Origin: Pseudoalteromonas luteoviolacea S2607
GTDB taxonomy: Bacteria; Pseudomonadota; Gammaproteobacteria; Enterobacterales; Alteromonadaceae
Direction: 5' to 3'
Length of the DNA: 64,000 bases
Assembly (NCBI RefSeq): GCF_001625575.1
Contig: NZ_AUXV01000019.1
Location: 62,001 to 126,000, forward strand
The position numbers were made by a program, and so were the translations under genes. Positions 1-9,394 of this stretch are shown in pieces. The number at the start of each line of letters is the position of its first letter. Position 1 is the first letter of the stretch. The notes below the pieces were generated by a model. The model worked only from the letters and a program-made list of their open reading frames with translations. It was not told where the DNA came from and made no database searches.

Positions 1-2
1 GT

Positions 3-662
3 ATGGATGTTGCGAACGCAGAGTCTTACTTCCACAAGTCTTTACCCAGTAGTGAAGGACATCATATGTACGGCCAGTATTTGCTGGCGCAAGGCAAAGT
101 TCAAGAAGCTTTGAAACATATCAAAATATATCAGTCTCTTGACCCAAATGGCTTTTCAAGTGAGAGCGTTGCTTGGGTATATATGATGAGTTCAGAGTTT
201 GAACAAGCACATACAGCGCTTGAGAAGCTAAGGCCCTATTCGGATAGTAATCGTTTTTACCACGTGTGTTTGAGAGCGATTTATGAGCAATTAGGTGAGC
301 ACGAGTTGGCGCTCAATGAGCTTATGTGGGTCATGAATTATGAGGGATATAGTGAGGAGGAACTCAATGCTGTACGTCATCAATTTAACGATCATGGCAT
401 GGAGGGAGTTTATCAGTGGTTGCTTTACCAAGACACGCGAAGAGCAGATGTTGGCCATTACTCAGCCCCGATGTCACTGGCGCGATATGCAGTCGCGATC
501 GGGGATAATCAGCTGGCACTACATTATTTGGAGCAGTCCCGCTTAGCCGGACAATATGCCTTTATGTGGGTAGGCGCAGACCCCCATTTCTCATCGTTAA
601 AAAAAGACAAGCGGTTTAATGAAATGATCGATAAATATATTTTAAAATCAAATAAATCATAA
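3..662 (+). CDS. C-terminal part of a TPR protein (5' end outside window)
   Basis: The frame is open from the first bases of the window, so the ATG at 3 is probably internal and the true start lies upstream. The 219 visible residues are mostly helical and form TPR-like helix pairs (roughly residues 18-50, 50-85, 86-115 and 155-185). There is no membrane segment in this part. The end, with the motif DPHFSSLKKDKRF, resembles the tail of TPR regions attached to CadC-type winged-helix regulators and related sensor proteins. It is therefore probably the sensory half of such a regulator, but the DNA-binding half is not visible. It could also be a plain TPR protein. Confidence 0.6.
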   Translation: MDVANAESYFHKSLPSSEGHHMYGQYLLAQGKVQEALKHIKIYQSLDPNGFSSESVAWVYMMSSEFEQAHTALEKLRPYSDSNRFYHVCLRAIYEQLGEHELALNELMWVMNYEGYSEEELNAVRHQFNDHGMEGVYQWLLYQDTRRADVGHYSAPMSLARYAVAIGDNQLALHYLEQSRLAGQYAFMWVGADPHFSSLKKDKRFNEMIDKYILKSNKS

Positions 663-754
663 GTTTAATGATTTTTAAGATTGTTTTAGAATTGATTCAG
701 GACATATTTTGCGTTTGTGTTTAGTGTGCCTTTTATTCTAATAAGGAGCACACA

Positions 755-1909
755 ATGCAACGACAAACATCTTTACATTTTCACCTCATGGCAGCTTTTT
801 TATTTGTCATGTCCTTTCAACTCATTGCCAAAAGTGGCGACTACTTATACAGCTTTCAAACTGGCAGTGAGAATTGGGGTGGTGTATCCCTCAGGGGCCA
901 TCTTGCATATTTTGGTAGTGATAATGGTAAGTTATACTCGCTTGATATCGACAGAGCTAAACTGCGTTGGTCATTTTCGACTGGAGACAAAGTTCGTTCA
1001 AAGCCATTAATCGATCAATATCGGGTGTATTTTACCAGTGATGACGGTTGCTTGTATGCGCTCAACCGTTGGACGGGAAAGCAGATTTGGCAGGCTGATT
1101 TAAACGATGGTGACTATGTACGCGTGTTGCCAGCAAATCATGCGCCCTGGGAATTTGATTACACTAAATCAAGCCCAATATCAGATCGAAATAACGTTTA
1201 TGTTGGTAGCGCTGATGGCCATTTCTATGCTTTTGTGAAACGCTCGGGAACATTGCGTTGGAAGTTTAAAGCTGATGGTAAAATCCGATCTACTGCCTCA
1301 CTTTATCAAGGGCTCGTATATGTCACTACTTGGGAAGGGACTGTATACGCACTCGATAAACATACTGGTGAGGTGGTTTGGCAGTATCAGACCCAAGGTG
1401 CAATTCCATCAAGCCCCATGATTATTGGAGATGTTTTAGTCGTTGGCTCAAGAGACACATATTTATATGGTTTTGCGCCATTAAACGGAAGCATAATATG
1501 GAAAAAAGCGCTCCCCGGAGGTTCTTGGGTTGAGTCTAGCGCTGTGGCAGGCAAAGAAAACGATTACTTCTATATTGGCAGCTCAGACGCCAAGCTGTTA
1601 TTCAAAATGACGACTCAAAGCGGTGAAATCCTTTGGCAAACGGCGACACCAGGTTGGAGTTGGGGTCAGCCTGTGGTCCACAAAAAACACGTATATATTG
1701 GTTCAACCGGTCATGATGAGCCAGGCTGGTATATCACAAAACGAGGCTTTTTAGCTGTTGATACTGAGTCCGGTGACATTGTTTGGGAATATCAACCGAA
1801 CCAAATTTCAGGTTTTGTTCATGGCGGCGTATATGCGTCCCCGGCCGTAAGTAATCTCAAAGTTTTGGTGCCTGATCTTGACGGCTATATCCATATATTT
1901 GAAAAGTGA
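755..1909 (+). CDS. Secreted PQQ-like beta-propeller repeat protein
   Basis: This 384-residue protein starts at an ATG with an AAGGAG ribosome site 8 bases upstream. A hydrophobic N-terminal segment (about 11-25) looks like a signal peptide. At least seven blades can be read from the recurring 'LYALD..TG...W' pattern, for example GCLYALNRWTGKQIW, GTVYALDKHTGEVVW and GFLAVDTESGDIVW, with a closing strand GYIHIF. This is the PQQ-like or BamB-type propeller fold. Blade repeats alone do not show that a quinone is bound, and no cytochrome or dehydrogenase neighbour is present. It more likely acts in binding or scaffolding outside the cytoplasm than as an enzyme. Confidence 0.8.
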   Translation: MQRQTSLHFHLMAAFLFVMSFQLIAKSGDYLYSFQTGSENWGGVSLRGHLAYFGSDNGKLYSLDIDRAKLRWSFSTGDKVRSKPLIDQYRVYFTSDDGCLYALNRWTGKQIWQADLNDGDYVRVLPANHAPWEFDYTKSSPISDRNNVYVGSADGHFYAFVKRSGTLRWKFKADGKIRSTASLYQGLVYVTTWEGTVYALDKHTGEVVWQYQTQGAIPSSPMIIGDVLVVGSRDTYLYGFAPLNGSIIWKKALPGGSWVESSAVAGKENDYFYIGSSDAKLLFKMTTQSGEILWQTATPGWSWGQPVVHKKHVYIGSTGHDEPGWYITKRGFLAVDTESGDIVWEYQPNQISGFVHGGVYASPAVSNLKVLVPDLDGYIHIFEK

Positions 1910-2076
1910 TTTTGGTTGAAAATTCAATGCGCAATCCATAATTACCAAAGCGTGATGGGGTTATTAGGCGGTTTTCTGAGAGAATAATAATTTAAAAATT
2001 GCATTTCAAATTATGATTGCAAGCGTTCACGAGCATGTGGATTGCAATTCTTTGTGTAAGAGACTGAAATTTAACA

Positions 2077-2095
2077 GGAGCATCATTGATGCTCC
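2077..2095 (+). terminator. Hairpin downstream of the propeller gene
   Basis: A perfect 8-bp stem, GGAGCATC with GATGCTCC, closes a 3-base loop and is followed by AATTTC. The T-tract is weak, so this may be a poor intrinsic terminator or an mRNA-stabilising hairpin about 170 bases after the propeller gene. Confidence 0.4.
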
Positions 2096-2109
2096 AATTT
2101 CGGGAGAGC

Positions 2110-2159
2110 TTAGACACAGCTTAGTATTCTTAACCGGTGTCGATACTGACTGTGCCTAA
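2110..2159 (-). terminator. Imperfect hairpin just after the small secreted-protein gene
   Basis: Arms 2110-2119 and 2150-2159 pair with one mismatch (TTAGACACAG with CTGTGCCTAA). An inner stem AGTAT/ATACT stacks inside. It begins 6 bases beyond the stop of the minus-strand gene at 2166. It has no T-tract, so termination is possible but not shown. Confidence 0.35.
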
Positions 2160-2165
2160 AGGCGT

Positions 2166-2549
2166 TTAGTAAACAGTCATGTAGTTCACTGTTACATTGC
2201 CCTCTCGGTAAACGCCATGTTCTTGATTAAAGTTTACGTCAATTTTCACTGTCGCATAGTCCGTTTGTAGTGAGAAGTTACCACCACTTGGCGTTGAGTA
2301 AGTGCATTCTGCTTGTGCATAAAGATATTCAGCTTGCATTGGAGTCACAAAGTAATAAATCACCTGCTGATTGCAGCTATGGAATCGATAGCCTACATCT
2401 TTTAAATGCGCCTTAATAGACTGATACTTACGACCATATTCCAACACTTCTTGAACACTTGCGTAACCGTCTTGAGAAGGCAGCTCTTGAGCTGAAACGT
2501 TAGCAATGGCAGCAGTAGCAATCAGTGAGAATAATACGCCAGTTTTCAT
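2166..2549 (-). CDS. Small secreted protein of unknown function
   Basis: This 127-residue protein has a clear signal peptide (MKTGVLFSLIATAAIANVSA, cleavage probably after ANVSA, about residue 20). The mature part has two cysteines (near 59 and 82) and ends in alternating beta-like strands. A purine-rich ribosome site (GGAAAAAAC) precedes the ATG. I do not recognise the family. It stands alone, divergent from the gene at 2944, with a hairpin at its 3' end. A periplasmic or exported location is the only functional statement the sequence supports. Confidence 0.6.
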   Translation of the reverse strand: MKTGVLFSLIATAAIANVSAQELPSQDGYASVQEVLEYGRKYQSIKAHLKDVGYRFHSCNQQVIYYFVTPMQAEYLYAQAECTYSTPSGGNFSLQTDYATVKIDVNFNQEHGVYREGNVTVNYMTVY

Positions 2550-2943
2550 AGTTTTTTCCTTTTCTGAAGAATGAGAGCCTAGTTGGCTCGATTAATAAAA
2601 TTTTTTGTGCGATTGCGTCCTCATCGTGCTATTTCCTTCACAAGTTCGGACTGCGTGACATTTGTCTCGCGTTGCACACTATTATTAAACGAGTTAATGA
2701 ATATAATATTTATGATTAAAGTCAAAAAAATGAAGAAAAAATTTAAGAATTGAAATTTATGTGTATTAAATAGTCCAAATATTCAGTTAATTGGATTAAT
2801 GTTTCATTTCTTCTGTTGCGACTTTTCTTACCATTACGGTTTTGTGTTTAAACTGCGGGTTACTTGCTCAAAAAATAACGTTTTTATTTAAAAGTGTAAA
2901 TTTTATGCTAAGTTGAGGAAGAAGGCGTCAAGATGAGGACATT
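2550..2943. other. Intergenic region between divergent genes
   Basis: These 394 A+T-rich bases must hold promoters for the genes at 2549 (minus) and 2944 (plus). A TATGCT-like -10 sequence lies near 2903. I see no operator palindrome, RNA gene or coding frame. Confidence 0.4.
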
Positions 2944-3681
2944 ATGCGTCATATACTTAGCTTAATCGTGATTCTATGGGGTTTTTTCGCACGAGCTGAA
3001 ACCTATACAGTATTGGTGTATCACGGGGCAAACCCACCTTATAATTTTATTGCTAACAATGAGCAAAGTGGGATCTTCAAAGATCTTTTTAAGCGACTCG
3101 GTGAGTTAACCGGACATACCTTCGAGCTTGTACCTTGGTCTGTTGCCAAAGGTCAAAAGTTGTTCGACGAAGGCAAAATTGATATTGAGCCGGGCGTACA
3201 CCCTAGTTGGCGATTACAAAGAGGTATACCTGGGATATATACAAATGCTTACGCCAGTTCAACTGAGGTGATATTGGGGCGACAGAGTAATGTCACTGTG
3301 ACAAATCCTGCTCAGCTATACGGTAAGGTGATTGGTCGCGTTCGTGGCTATCGTTACGGTGATTTTGAACAGCACTTTGGACGAGATAAAATCCTAATAT
3401 ACGACAATATTTCAGAAAAAGAGCTGCTGTCACAACTACTCTATAAAAGAGTAGATTATGTCATGTTAGGCGACACGACCGCTGACTACTACAGAAGTAC
3501 TGTAAATGCCTATAAAAACTTCGAAGTCGTTTATGAGATAAGTACATTACCCGTATACATCAGATTGCAACCCAGCTTGACCTTACTCCAATTGCAGCTC
3601 AATAAAGCGTTAGCACAAATGCTGCAGCACGATGAAATCTCAGCAATATATGCTCGCTACGGTGCGACGCTGAAACACTAA
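2944..3681 (+). CDS. Periplasmic amino-acid-type solute-binding protein (SBP_bac_3 family)
   Basis: This 245-residue protein has a signal peptide (1-18, ending FFARA) followed by a single domain resembling family 3 solute-binding proteins. Visible features include the N-terminal strand YTVLVYHGANPPYNF, the GIFKDLFKRLGE helix and the later GKVIGRVRGYRYGDFE hinge strand. It has no ABC permease or ATPase neighbour. Isolated proteins of this type are common in Alteromonadales, and many have lost any transport role. The start has a GAGGAC ribosome site. It converges on the LysR gene with only 2 bases between stop codons. Confidence 0.75.
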   Translation: MRHILSLIVILWGFFARAETYTVLVYHGANPPYNFIANNEQSGIFKDLFKRLGELTGHTFELVPWSVAKGQKLFDEGKIDIEPGVHPSWRLQRGIPGIYTNAYASSTEVILGRQSNVTVTNPAQLYGKVIGRVRGYRYGDFEQHFGRDKILIYDNISEKELLSQLLYKRVDYVMLGDTTADYYRSTVNAYKNFEVVYEISTLPVYIRLQPSLTLLQLQLNKALAQMLQHDEISAIYARYGATLKH

Positions 3682-3683
3682 AG

Positions 3684-4583
3684 TTAATATTGTTCTAAGT
3701 GTTCACTGAGCATGTCGATAAAGTATCGTACTTTAGGAGACAGGTGCCTTCGACTAGGGTACACAACATAGACGTAAACTGGCTTTTGTAGATACTCCTC
3801 AAATAAGATCTCTAGTTCTTTGCTATTTAATGCGTCGCAGAGGTAAAACTCGGGAAGCCTAGTAATGCCTAGCCCATCAATGGCCATTGCGGCTTGCATT
3901 CGACCATTGTTGCAGTTTATACGCTTGCGCACATCGACAGTAAATGATTTGCCTTGTGGATCTGAGAACTCCCACCGTTCAGGGTTTTTTAAATTGCTAT
4001 AGCAGATACAGTGATGCTTAGCGAGTTCACGCGGGTGATAAGGCCTACCGTATTGCTCAATATACTGTGGACTTGCAACGACCAGTGTTCGGCACTGATA
4101 GATACGCTTACAGATTAAACTCGATTCTTCAAGCTGGGCGGTTGCCCGAATTGCTAAATCGTAGCCATCCCCGACAACATCGACTGAGCGATCACTGATG
4201 TCCCATTCAATTGTGACATTAGGGTATTTGCGGAGGTATTGCGCAACTGCTGGGCGTAAGTAATCAAGGCTAAAAGCGACGGGACAACTTATTTTAAGTA
4301 CCCCTTTGGGCTTATCATCTCTATGAGTCAGCAATTGAAGGGTTTGCTGAGCATCATTGATCAATTGCTGGCAGTGTTGAAAATAAACTTCGCCATCTGG
4401 CGTCAAAGCCAAGGTACGTGTTGTTCGATTAAGTAATCTTAAGCCCAACCTAGCTTCTAAGCGATTGATCACCTTACTGACATGAGATGGGGAGTGTCCA
4501 AGTTGTTCAGCGGCTAACGCGAAGTTATTACATTGTACGACTTTAACAAAGACCTGTATGCCTTCAAATAGATTATAACTCAT
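3684..4583 (-). CDS. LysR-family transcriptional regulator
   Basis: The 299-residue protein has a standard LysR layout: an N-terminal winged helix-turn-helix (residues about 5-65, with NNFALAAEQLGHSPSHVSKV and the wing LGLRLLNRTTRTLALT) and a C-terminal effector-binding domain from about 90. It is of the CrgA-like subgroup with the short linker DDKPKGVLKISCPVAF. It is divergent from the FMN reductase gene at 4703 with 119 bases between starts, the usual arrangement for a LysR regulator and its target. That target assignment is inference from position. Confidence 0.88.
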   Translation of the reverse strand: MSYNLFEGIQVFVKVVQCNNFALAAEQLGHSPSHVSKVINRLEARLGLRLLNRTTRTLALTPDGEVYFQHCQQLINDAQQTLQLLTHRDDKPKGVLKISCPVAFSLDYLRPAVAQYLRKYPNVTIEWDISDRSVDVVGDGYDLAIRATAQLEESSLICKRIYQCRTLVVASPQYIEQYGRPYHPRELAKHHCICYSNLKNPERWEFSDPQGKSFTVDVRKRINCNNGRMQAAMAIDGLGITRLPEFYLCDALNSKELEILFEEYLQKPVYVYVVYPSRRHLSPKVRYFIDMLSEHLEQY

Positions 4584-4702
4584 ATGGAAATAGTTACTTT
4601 ATAATTGCCCTATTAATGTTTATTAAAACTTAATCTACACTGTTTGTCATCAAGTCGAGAGACACTAAATAGACTTAATTACCCGAACATTTGGAGAGCA
4701 TC

Positions 4703-5230
4703 ATGAAAGTACTCGCATTTGCAGCAAGCAACAGTCGTCAATCAATAAACCAGCAGTTGGTAAAATATGCTGCATCAAAAATTGAAAACGCGGAGATAGA
4801 AGTTCTAGACTTAAACGATTTTGAAATGCCTATCTACAGTTCAGATCGTGAAAGTGAAAGTGGTATTCCAGATCAAGCGCAGAGATTTTACGACAAAATA
4901 GGAGCCGCTGATGTCATTCTTATTTCGTTTGCTGAGCATAACGGATCTTATACTGCGGCGTATAAAAATATCTTTGACTGGACTTCTCGTATTGATATGA
5001 AAGTTTATCAGAACACGCCAATGCTATTGATGGCAACTTCTCCAGGCCCAGGTGGCGCACAAAGTGTACTGGGTGCGGCGGTGAATTCTGCACCATACTT
5101 CGCAGCTGATGTAAAAGCTAGCCTATCTGTTCCGAGCTTCTTTGATAATTTTGATGTTGAAGCTGCAAAGCTAACCAATGATGAGATCGAAGCTTCTTTA
5201 GAGAGCGCATTAAAGCAACTCGCTAATTAA
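4703..5230 (+). CDS. NADPH-dependent FMN reductase (flavodoxin-like fold)
   Basis: The start is the ATG at 4703, with GGAG 8 bases upstream; the in-frame TTG at 4691 overlaps that ribosome site and is unlikely. The 175 residues begin with a flavin phosphate-binding loop (LAFAASNSRQSINQQL) and carry the AEHNGSYTAAYKNIFDW segment that matches the 'PEYN.S....KN.ID' motif of this family. A glycine-rich SPGPGGAQ loop follows. Members reduce FMN or quinones with NAD(P)H in the cytoplasm. It is probably controlled by the divergent LysR gene. Confidence 0.85.
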   Translation: MKVLAFAASNSRQSINQQLVKYAASKIENAEIEVLDLNDFEMPIYSSDRESESGIPDQAQRFYDKIGAADVILISFAEHNGSYTAAYKNIFDWTSRIDMKVYQNTPMLLMATSPGPGGAQSVLGAAVNSAPYFAADVKASLSVPSFFDNFDVEAAKLTNDEIEASLESALKQLAN

Positions 5231-5365
5231 GGTATGAGCTATGCTCCAAACCCCATAAGTGTGTAGCGATAAGGTAATGCTGAAAAGTTACCCGTTGAAT
5301 TGACGAGCAGGATCGCTACCACTTGTTCTAAAAACCAGCAAAAACGACTTTACAAATCTAAAAGG

Positions 5366-5371
5366 TATAAT
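5366..5371 (+). promoter_or_regulatory. Probable -10 element of the tRNA-Ala gene
   Basis: A perfect TATAAT lies 18 bases before the mature tRNA start. The matching -35 region is poor, so only the -10 is claimed. Confidence 0.5.
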
Positions 5372-5389
5372 AAAATCAATGTGTTTTTT

Positions 5390-5465
<76 letters not shown>

Positions 5466-5527
5466 AACTTTTCAATGCGCACTCCTACTGACTAGATACA
5501 CGATTCGTGCTGCACATGAGGCTTTTA

Positions 5528-5854
5528 ATGCATCTAGATAAACACAACCTATTGCAAGCAATTCCGGTCAATTTAAATGACGAGTTTTTTGAAGTTATTG
5601 CAGGAAATGATGATGTAAAAATTGAACGAATTGTTTCAAGAGGTCACACTTCACCAGATGAAGGGTGGTATGATCAAGCGCAGCATGAGTGGGTGATGGT
5701 GCTTAAAGGGGCGGGGGAACTCACTTTTGAAAATGGCCAAGTTGTAAGGCTACTTGCAGGAGAACATATTAATATTCCTGCGCACTGTAAGCACAAAGTC
5801 AGTTGGACGCAGCCTGATGAAGAGACGGTGTGGTTAGCTGTCTTTTACTCGTAG
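5528..5854 (+). CDS. Small cupin-domain protein
   Basis: I chose the ATG at 5528 because GAGG lies 6 bases upstream; a GTG 21 bases earlier is also in frame. The 108-residue protein is one cupin barrel. The first motif runs through [18 protein letters not shown] and the second through [16 protein letters not shown], keeping histidines that could bind a metal. No fused domain indicates a substrate. Its 3' end overlaps the convergent sensor-kinase gene by 21 bases. Confidence 0.75.
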   Translation: MHLDKHNLLQAIPVNLNDEFFEVIAGNDDVKIERIVSRGHTSPDEGWYDQAQHEWVMVLKGAGELTFENGQVVRLLAGEHINIPAHCKHKVSWTQPDEETVWLAVFYS

Positions 5855-8218
5855 CCACTTGCTCAATACCGACTCTAATTTGGCTATTTCAACAGGCTTG
5901 CCAATGAAGTCGTCCATACCTGAGCTGTAGTAAGTAGCGATATCTTCCAAAAAGACGTTTGCTGTGATCGCAATGATGATGAGCTTGTAACACTCAGGCT
6001 GAAGTCTCAGCCTTTTGGTTGCCTGTATGCCATCCATGTTGGGCATGTGAATATCCATTAGAATTAAGTCAAAATTCGACTGGGCAACTTTTTCTAAGAC
6101 TTGCCTACCGTCGGTAGCAAGTTCGACACTTAATCCCAGTTTTTCAAGCATTGTACAGATCACAACTTGGTTAATGGCATTGTCTTCGGCCAACAAGATA
6201 TGTCCAGCTAGCTGTGTACTACGTGGTTTTTCATTGGATTGATTGATCAGGCAGCATGGCGCAAATGGCCAATTAAAGTAAAAAGTAGCGCCTTTGCCGT
6301 GAATCGATTCACACGTTATTTCGCCACCAGCGAGTGAAACCAATTGTTTGCAGATACTTAATCCAAGTCCCGTGCCGCCAAAACGTTTTGTGGTGCTGTC
6401 ATCCTCTTGACAAAACGGGTCAAAAATCTTTGTCTGCTTGTCTTGACCTATCCCAACCCCCGTATCGCTGACGGTAAATTGCAGAAAGTGCGGGTTTGCT
6501 TTGTACACCCGTATGTGTAAGGTGATCTTGCCTTCAGCGGTAAATTTATAGGCATTATTGAGTAAATTTAGTAGCACTTGCTGTAGGCGATGCTTGTCAC
6601 TGACTAACTCGGTGGGAACATCAGTGTCAATGTAGCTGCTCATTGTAATGGGCTTACAATCCACTTTGGACTGTGTCAATTGCATGAGGTGGTCAACGGC
6701 TGTCTGTAAATTGAATGGTTCTTCATACAACCTAATTTGTCCTTGCTCTAGCTTCGATATATCAAGGATGTCATTTATGAGTGTTAATAGGTTACTTCCT
6801 GAAATGCTTGCTAGCTTAAGCAAGTGCTTCTGCTCTTTGTTAAAGTTTTGTTCTTGTTCAAGTAATTGAATGGTGCCTAAAATGCCGTTCATGGGTGTGC
6901 GGATTTCATGACTCATATTTGCTAGAAAACGACTTTTGGCTGAAGCTGCCAACTCGGCTAGGTGCTTAGCTTTGACCAGCGCTTGAGTCCGTTTCTCAAC
7001 GCGATACTCTAAATCACTTTCACGTTTGGAAATCATATCGCGCATCGACTCGAACGTGCGGCTCAGTTCTGAAATTTCGTCGTTCCCTTTTGGCTTGAGG
7101 TGAATATCATACTGGCCTTGCGCGAGCGATTGCGCGGCGTTGGTGAGTTTAGATATAGGGTAATATAGGCGGTAGGCAATCCACCAAGCAATGCCCATAG
7201 TGACAAAGGTTGCGACAACCAATATCCAAAGTAACTTACCCTGTAAGGCATAAACCGAAGAAAAAACGACTTGCTCTGGCAGCACGACTGCAAGGCTATA
7301 ATTTGCAGATTTGATAGGGGCAAAAAATGCAAACGCAGTGGATTTATCGTCTAGGTAAAATCGACCATACCCTTCAAAGCCCGCGATCATTTTAACGCCA
7401 ATGTCTCTGAGTTTGGGGTCTCGCTCCCTCGTGATTTGATATACTGTACTGGCCTTTTCACCTATTTCATTGAGTACATGGCGGCCATCTACATGTTTAT
7501 ATTGAATGTTCTTTGCTTTGGTCCAGTGATACATATAAGTGCCCATGCTGGAAACCAGCATGAATTTAGCTTGCTCTCCAAATTGTTGCAAAACATGTGC
7601 TTTGGCACGCGCCACGAGGCGTTCCACTTCGATCCAAGGAATACTGCCACCAAGTAACCCGACTACTTGGTTATCGGGATCAATAATAGATGCAGCAACA
7701 ACAACTTGAGTTACGCCGGTTGTATAGGAGATCATTGGTTCAGAAACGTATACTCTTGCCGATTGCTCTATGTTATTACTTATGGTGTATTGCCAATAAT
7801 CTCTTTTGGCAATGGTTTTGGGTTTTGCACTTGGGTTTTTATCATCAAATGTTCTGAGCATGTTTTGATGAGGGTTACCGCCCTCCGTGTTGTGAAAACT
7901 GCCGTCTGTTCTGCCTAGAATAAACTTCTCATATGTGTCTTGATGAGCGAGCTTTTCGCTCAATAAAATGGGTTTAATATCCGAAAATTGCATCGATCGG
8001 AGCGCTGTGTGACGGGCTAGTGTCGCAACTTCAGATTTGCGAAGAGAAAAGTAGTTATCAAAAATAGCTGCGGCATTGAGCACTTCTGATTGTGCTGCGC
8101 GAATACTCATTTCCTCAGCCTGTTTTGCACTATGTAGCATGGCGATGAAAAAAATCACTAGCATAGGCAAAAGTGCTGCAATTGCCAGCACAAGAGGTAG
8201 TCGAGTTTTTAGTTGCAT
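5834..8218 (-). CDS. Hybrid sensor histidine kinase / response regulator with Cache-type sensor
   Basis: About 794 residues from the ATG at 8218 (an in-frame TTG at 8224 is the alternative; neither has a strong ribosome site). Order of domains: membrane segment 8-30, a large extracytoplasmic Cache-like sensor (about 35-325), second membrane segment (330-350), HAMP (350-405), HisKA with [13 protein letters not shown] (His near 437), HATPase with DTGVGIG and GTGLGLSI, then a receiver domain (about 675-790) with ILLAEDN, phospho-acceptor [11 protein letters not shown] and the GKP lysine motif. The output partner is not encoded nearby. It probably phosphorylates itself and passes the signal through an Hpt protein elsewhere. 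Confidence 0.92.
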   Translation of the reverse strand: MQLKTRLPLVLAIAALLPMLVIFFIAMLHSAKQAEEMSIRAAQSEVLNAAAIFDNYFSLRKSEVATLARHTALRSMQFSDIKPILLSEKLAHQDTYEKFILGRTDGSFHNTEGGNPHQNMLRTFDDKNPSAKPKTIAKRDYWQYTISNNIEQSARVYVSEPMISYTTGVTQVVVAASIIDPDNQVVGLLGGSIPWIEVERLVARAKAHVLQQFGEQAKFMLVSSMGTYMYHWTKAKNIQYKHVDGRHVLNEIGEKASTVYQITRERDPKLRDIGVKMIAGFEGYGRFYLDDKSTAFAFFAPIKSANYSLAVVLPEQVVFSSVYALQGKLLWILVVATFVTMGIAWWIAYRLYYPISKLTNAAQSLAQGQYDIHLKPKGNDEISELSRTFESMRDMISKRESDLEYRVEKRTQALVKAKHLAELAASAKSRFLANMSHEIRTPMNGILGTIQLLEQEQNFNKEQKHLLKLASISGSNLLTLINDILDISKLEQGQIRLYEEPFNLQTAVDHLMQLTQSKVDCKPITMSSYIDTDVPTELVSDKHRLQQVLLNLLNNAYKFTAEGKITLHIRVYKANPHFLQFTVSDTGVGIGQDKQTKIFDPFCQEDDSTTKRFGGTGLGLSICKQLVSLAGGEITCESIHGKGATFYFNWPFAPCCLINQSNEKPRSTQLAGHILLAEDNAINQVVICTMLEKLGLSVELATDGRQVLEKVAQSNFDLILMDIHMPNMDGIQATKRLRLQPECYKLIIIAITANVFLEDIATYYSSGMDDFIGKPVEIAKLESVLSKWLRVKDS

Positions 8219-8224
8219 AGGCAA

Positions 8225-8478
8225 AAATGGCTGTCAATTTACACTTAAGTTTAGTCAATAATTTGTGTAATTGGCTTTAAAAGCCACTTTTGAACGCGGG
8301 TCTACTGTGGAGTGCCATTTAGTGATGTATCAATACTTATTTCAATTTAACGAAAGGTTTGTCATTTTATTATTCTGAATCAAAATGCTTGTATTTTAGT
8401 AGTGATAACTTGTCCTCGTGGCCATGGTTAGTCGAATAAAAATAGCAACACAAAACAAAAGCTAGCAATGGCGTATCA
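8225..8478. other. Intergenic sequence upstream of the hybrid kinase
   Basis: This A+T-rich stretch should hold the promoter of the minus-strand kinase gene. I see no clear promoter, operator or coding frame. The structured element starting at 8479 is listed separately. Confidence 0.3.
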
Positions 8479-8561
8479 GTCAGCGATACAAAGATACTTT
8501 CACCAGCCGTAATGGGTGAAAGACGTCGTCGCTGACATGACTCTTCGCCTACTTTGCGAAG
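8479..8561. other. Strongly structured intergenic element (nested and adjacent stems)
   Basis: An 8-bp outer stem (GTCAGCGA 8479-8486 with TCGCTGAC 8529-8536) encloses another 8-bp stem (CTTTCACC 8497-8504 with GGTGAAAG 8515-8522). A third stem follows directly (CTTCGC 8543-8548 with GCGAAG 8556-8561). All three are perfect. On the minus strand it lies after the DUF3293 gene and before the kinase gene. It could be a terminator complex, a small RNA or a mobile-repeat remnant. No T-tract settles the matter. Confidence 0.45.
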
Positions 8562-8672
8562 CGCACCGCCGTTTCTGGTTCGAGGGGGGTAAAGGCACGC
8601 CTATGACAAAAAGAGTTAAATGCACAATTGGTCGCGTAGGTGATGATGTAGCTTTGATGTTTACTAGGTGGT

Positions 8673-9143
8673 TTAACGGCAAATTGCGCCATTACTTTGA
8701 GGTAAAGTTGGACGACATAATCGCGAGAAAAAGTGTGTACTCAGTTGGCAATGTTGTTCTAGTTGAGTGCTGTTATATAAAGTGATTTGGCCTTGCTGTA
8801 CATAGTAAAAAGCATTTTGGCGGCACCTTAGGGCTATTTTTTGGGCCCTAGCTAAAGAAGCATCGATTGAGACGCTCAACTCTCTGTAGGACATGTCTGC
8901 ATTGCCGCCATATAAGTATTTTAGTGATTTATTTTGTCGGGAAATTAGTGAAATATGTTTCTTCGCTAAAAAGTTATTTTGTTGCATATTCATAGGTGTT
9001 CCATGCGGATTCCACAAGCTGATGATTGCGCCATTTAGATAGTGGTGCGCCGCATTAAAAGGCGAAAAATAAACCGCTTGATATATATCCCAAAGTTGCG
9101 AGGGAATTTCAGCTGTTCTAAAAGTTCCGCCTATTTTTTTCAT
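8673..9143 (-). CDS. DUF3293 domain-containing protein
   Basis: 156 residues starting MKKIGGTF. The layout matches DUF3293: an N-terminal LWDIYQAVYF helix, a strand with SLWNPHGTPMN, the middle GGNADMSYRELSVSI segment, and a late helix-strand ALRCRQNAFYYVQQGQITLY corresponding to the family's 'FGQNAI....G...L' end. The function of the family is unknown. The protein looks cytoplasmic, with no signal peptide. The last 30 residues or so after NSTQLEQ extend beyond the conserved region. A short plus-strand frame overlaps its 3' end but has no support. Confidence 0.7.
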   Translation of the reverse strand: MKKIGGTFRTAEIPSQLWDIYQAVYFSPFNAAHHYLNGAIISLWNPHGTPMNMQQNNFLAKKHISLISRQNKSLKYLYGGNADMSYRELSVSIDASLARAQKIALRCRQNAFYYVQQGQITLYNSTQLEQHCQLSTHFFSRLCRPTLPQSNGAICR

Positions 9144-9394
9144 TGAATAATTGCCATTTTAATTTAGTACATTAAAAGTAAAGTAATCTCGGGGAGTTAA
9201 TTAACCAATTTTCTTATACTTTTTGTCTTCTTTTCTCATTCTACAACTAGATTTTCAGTTTACCTAGCGCTCATAGGTCATGCCTTATTAGTTGAAAAAA
9301 TGTAATTTATGTCCTGTGTATCATTGCGAGAAACTTCACATCACTTTCACATCTAACTTTGTATCTTTGAGGTCCCAACCAAGAGGAAGATGTT

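Noticed and set aside
8516..8785. 89-residue plus-strand frame with internal ATG at 8604
   Set aside because: It overlaps the structured element and the 3' end of the DUF3293 gene, has no ribosome site and resembles no family.
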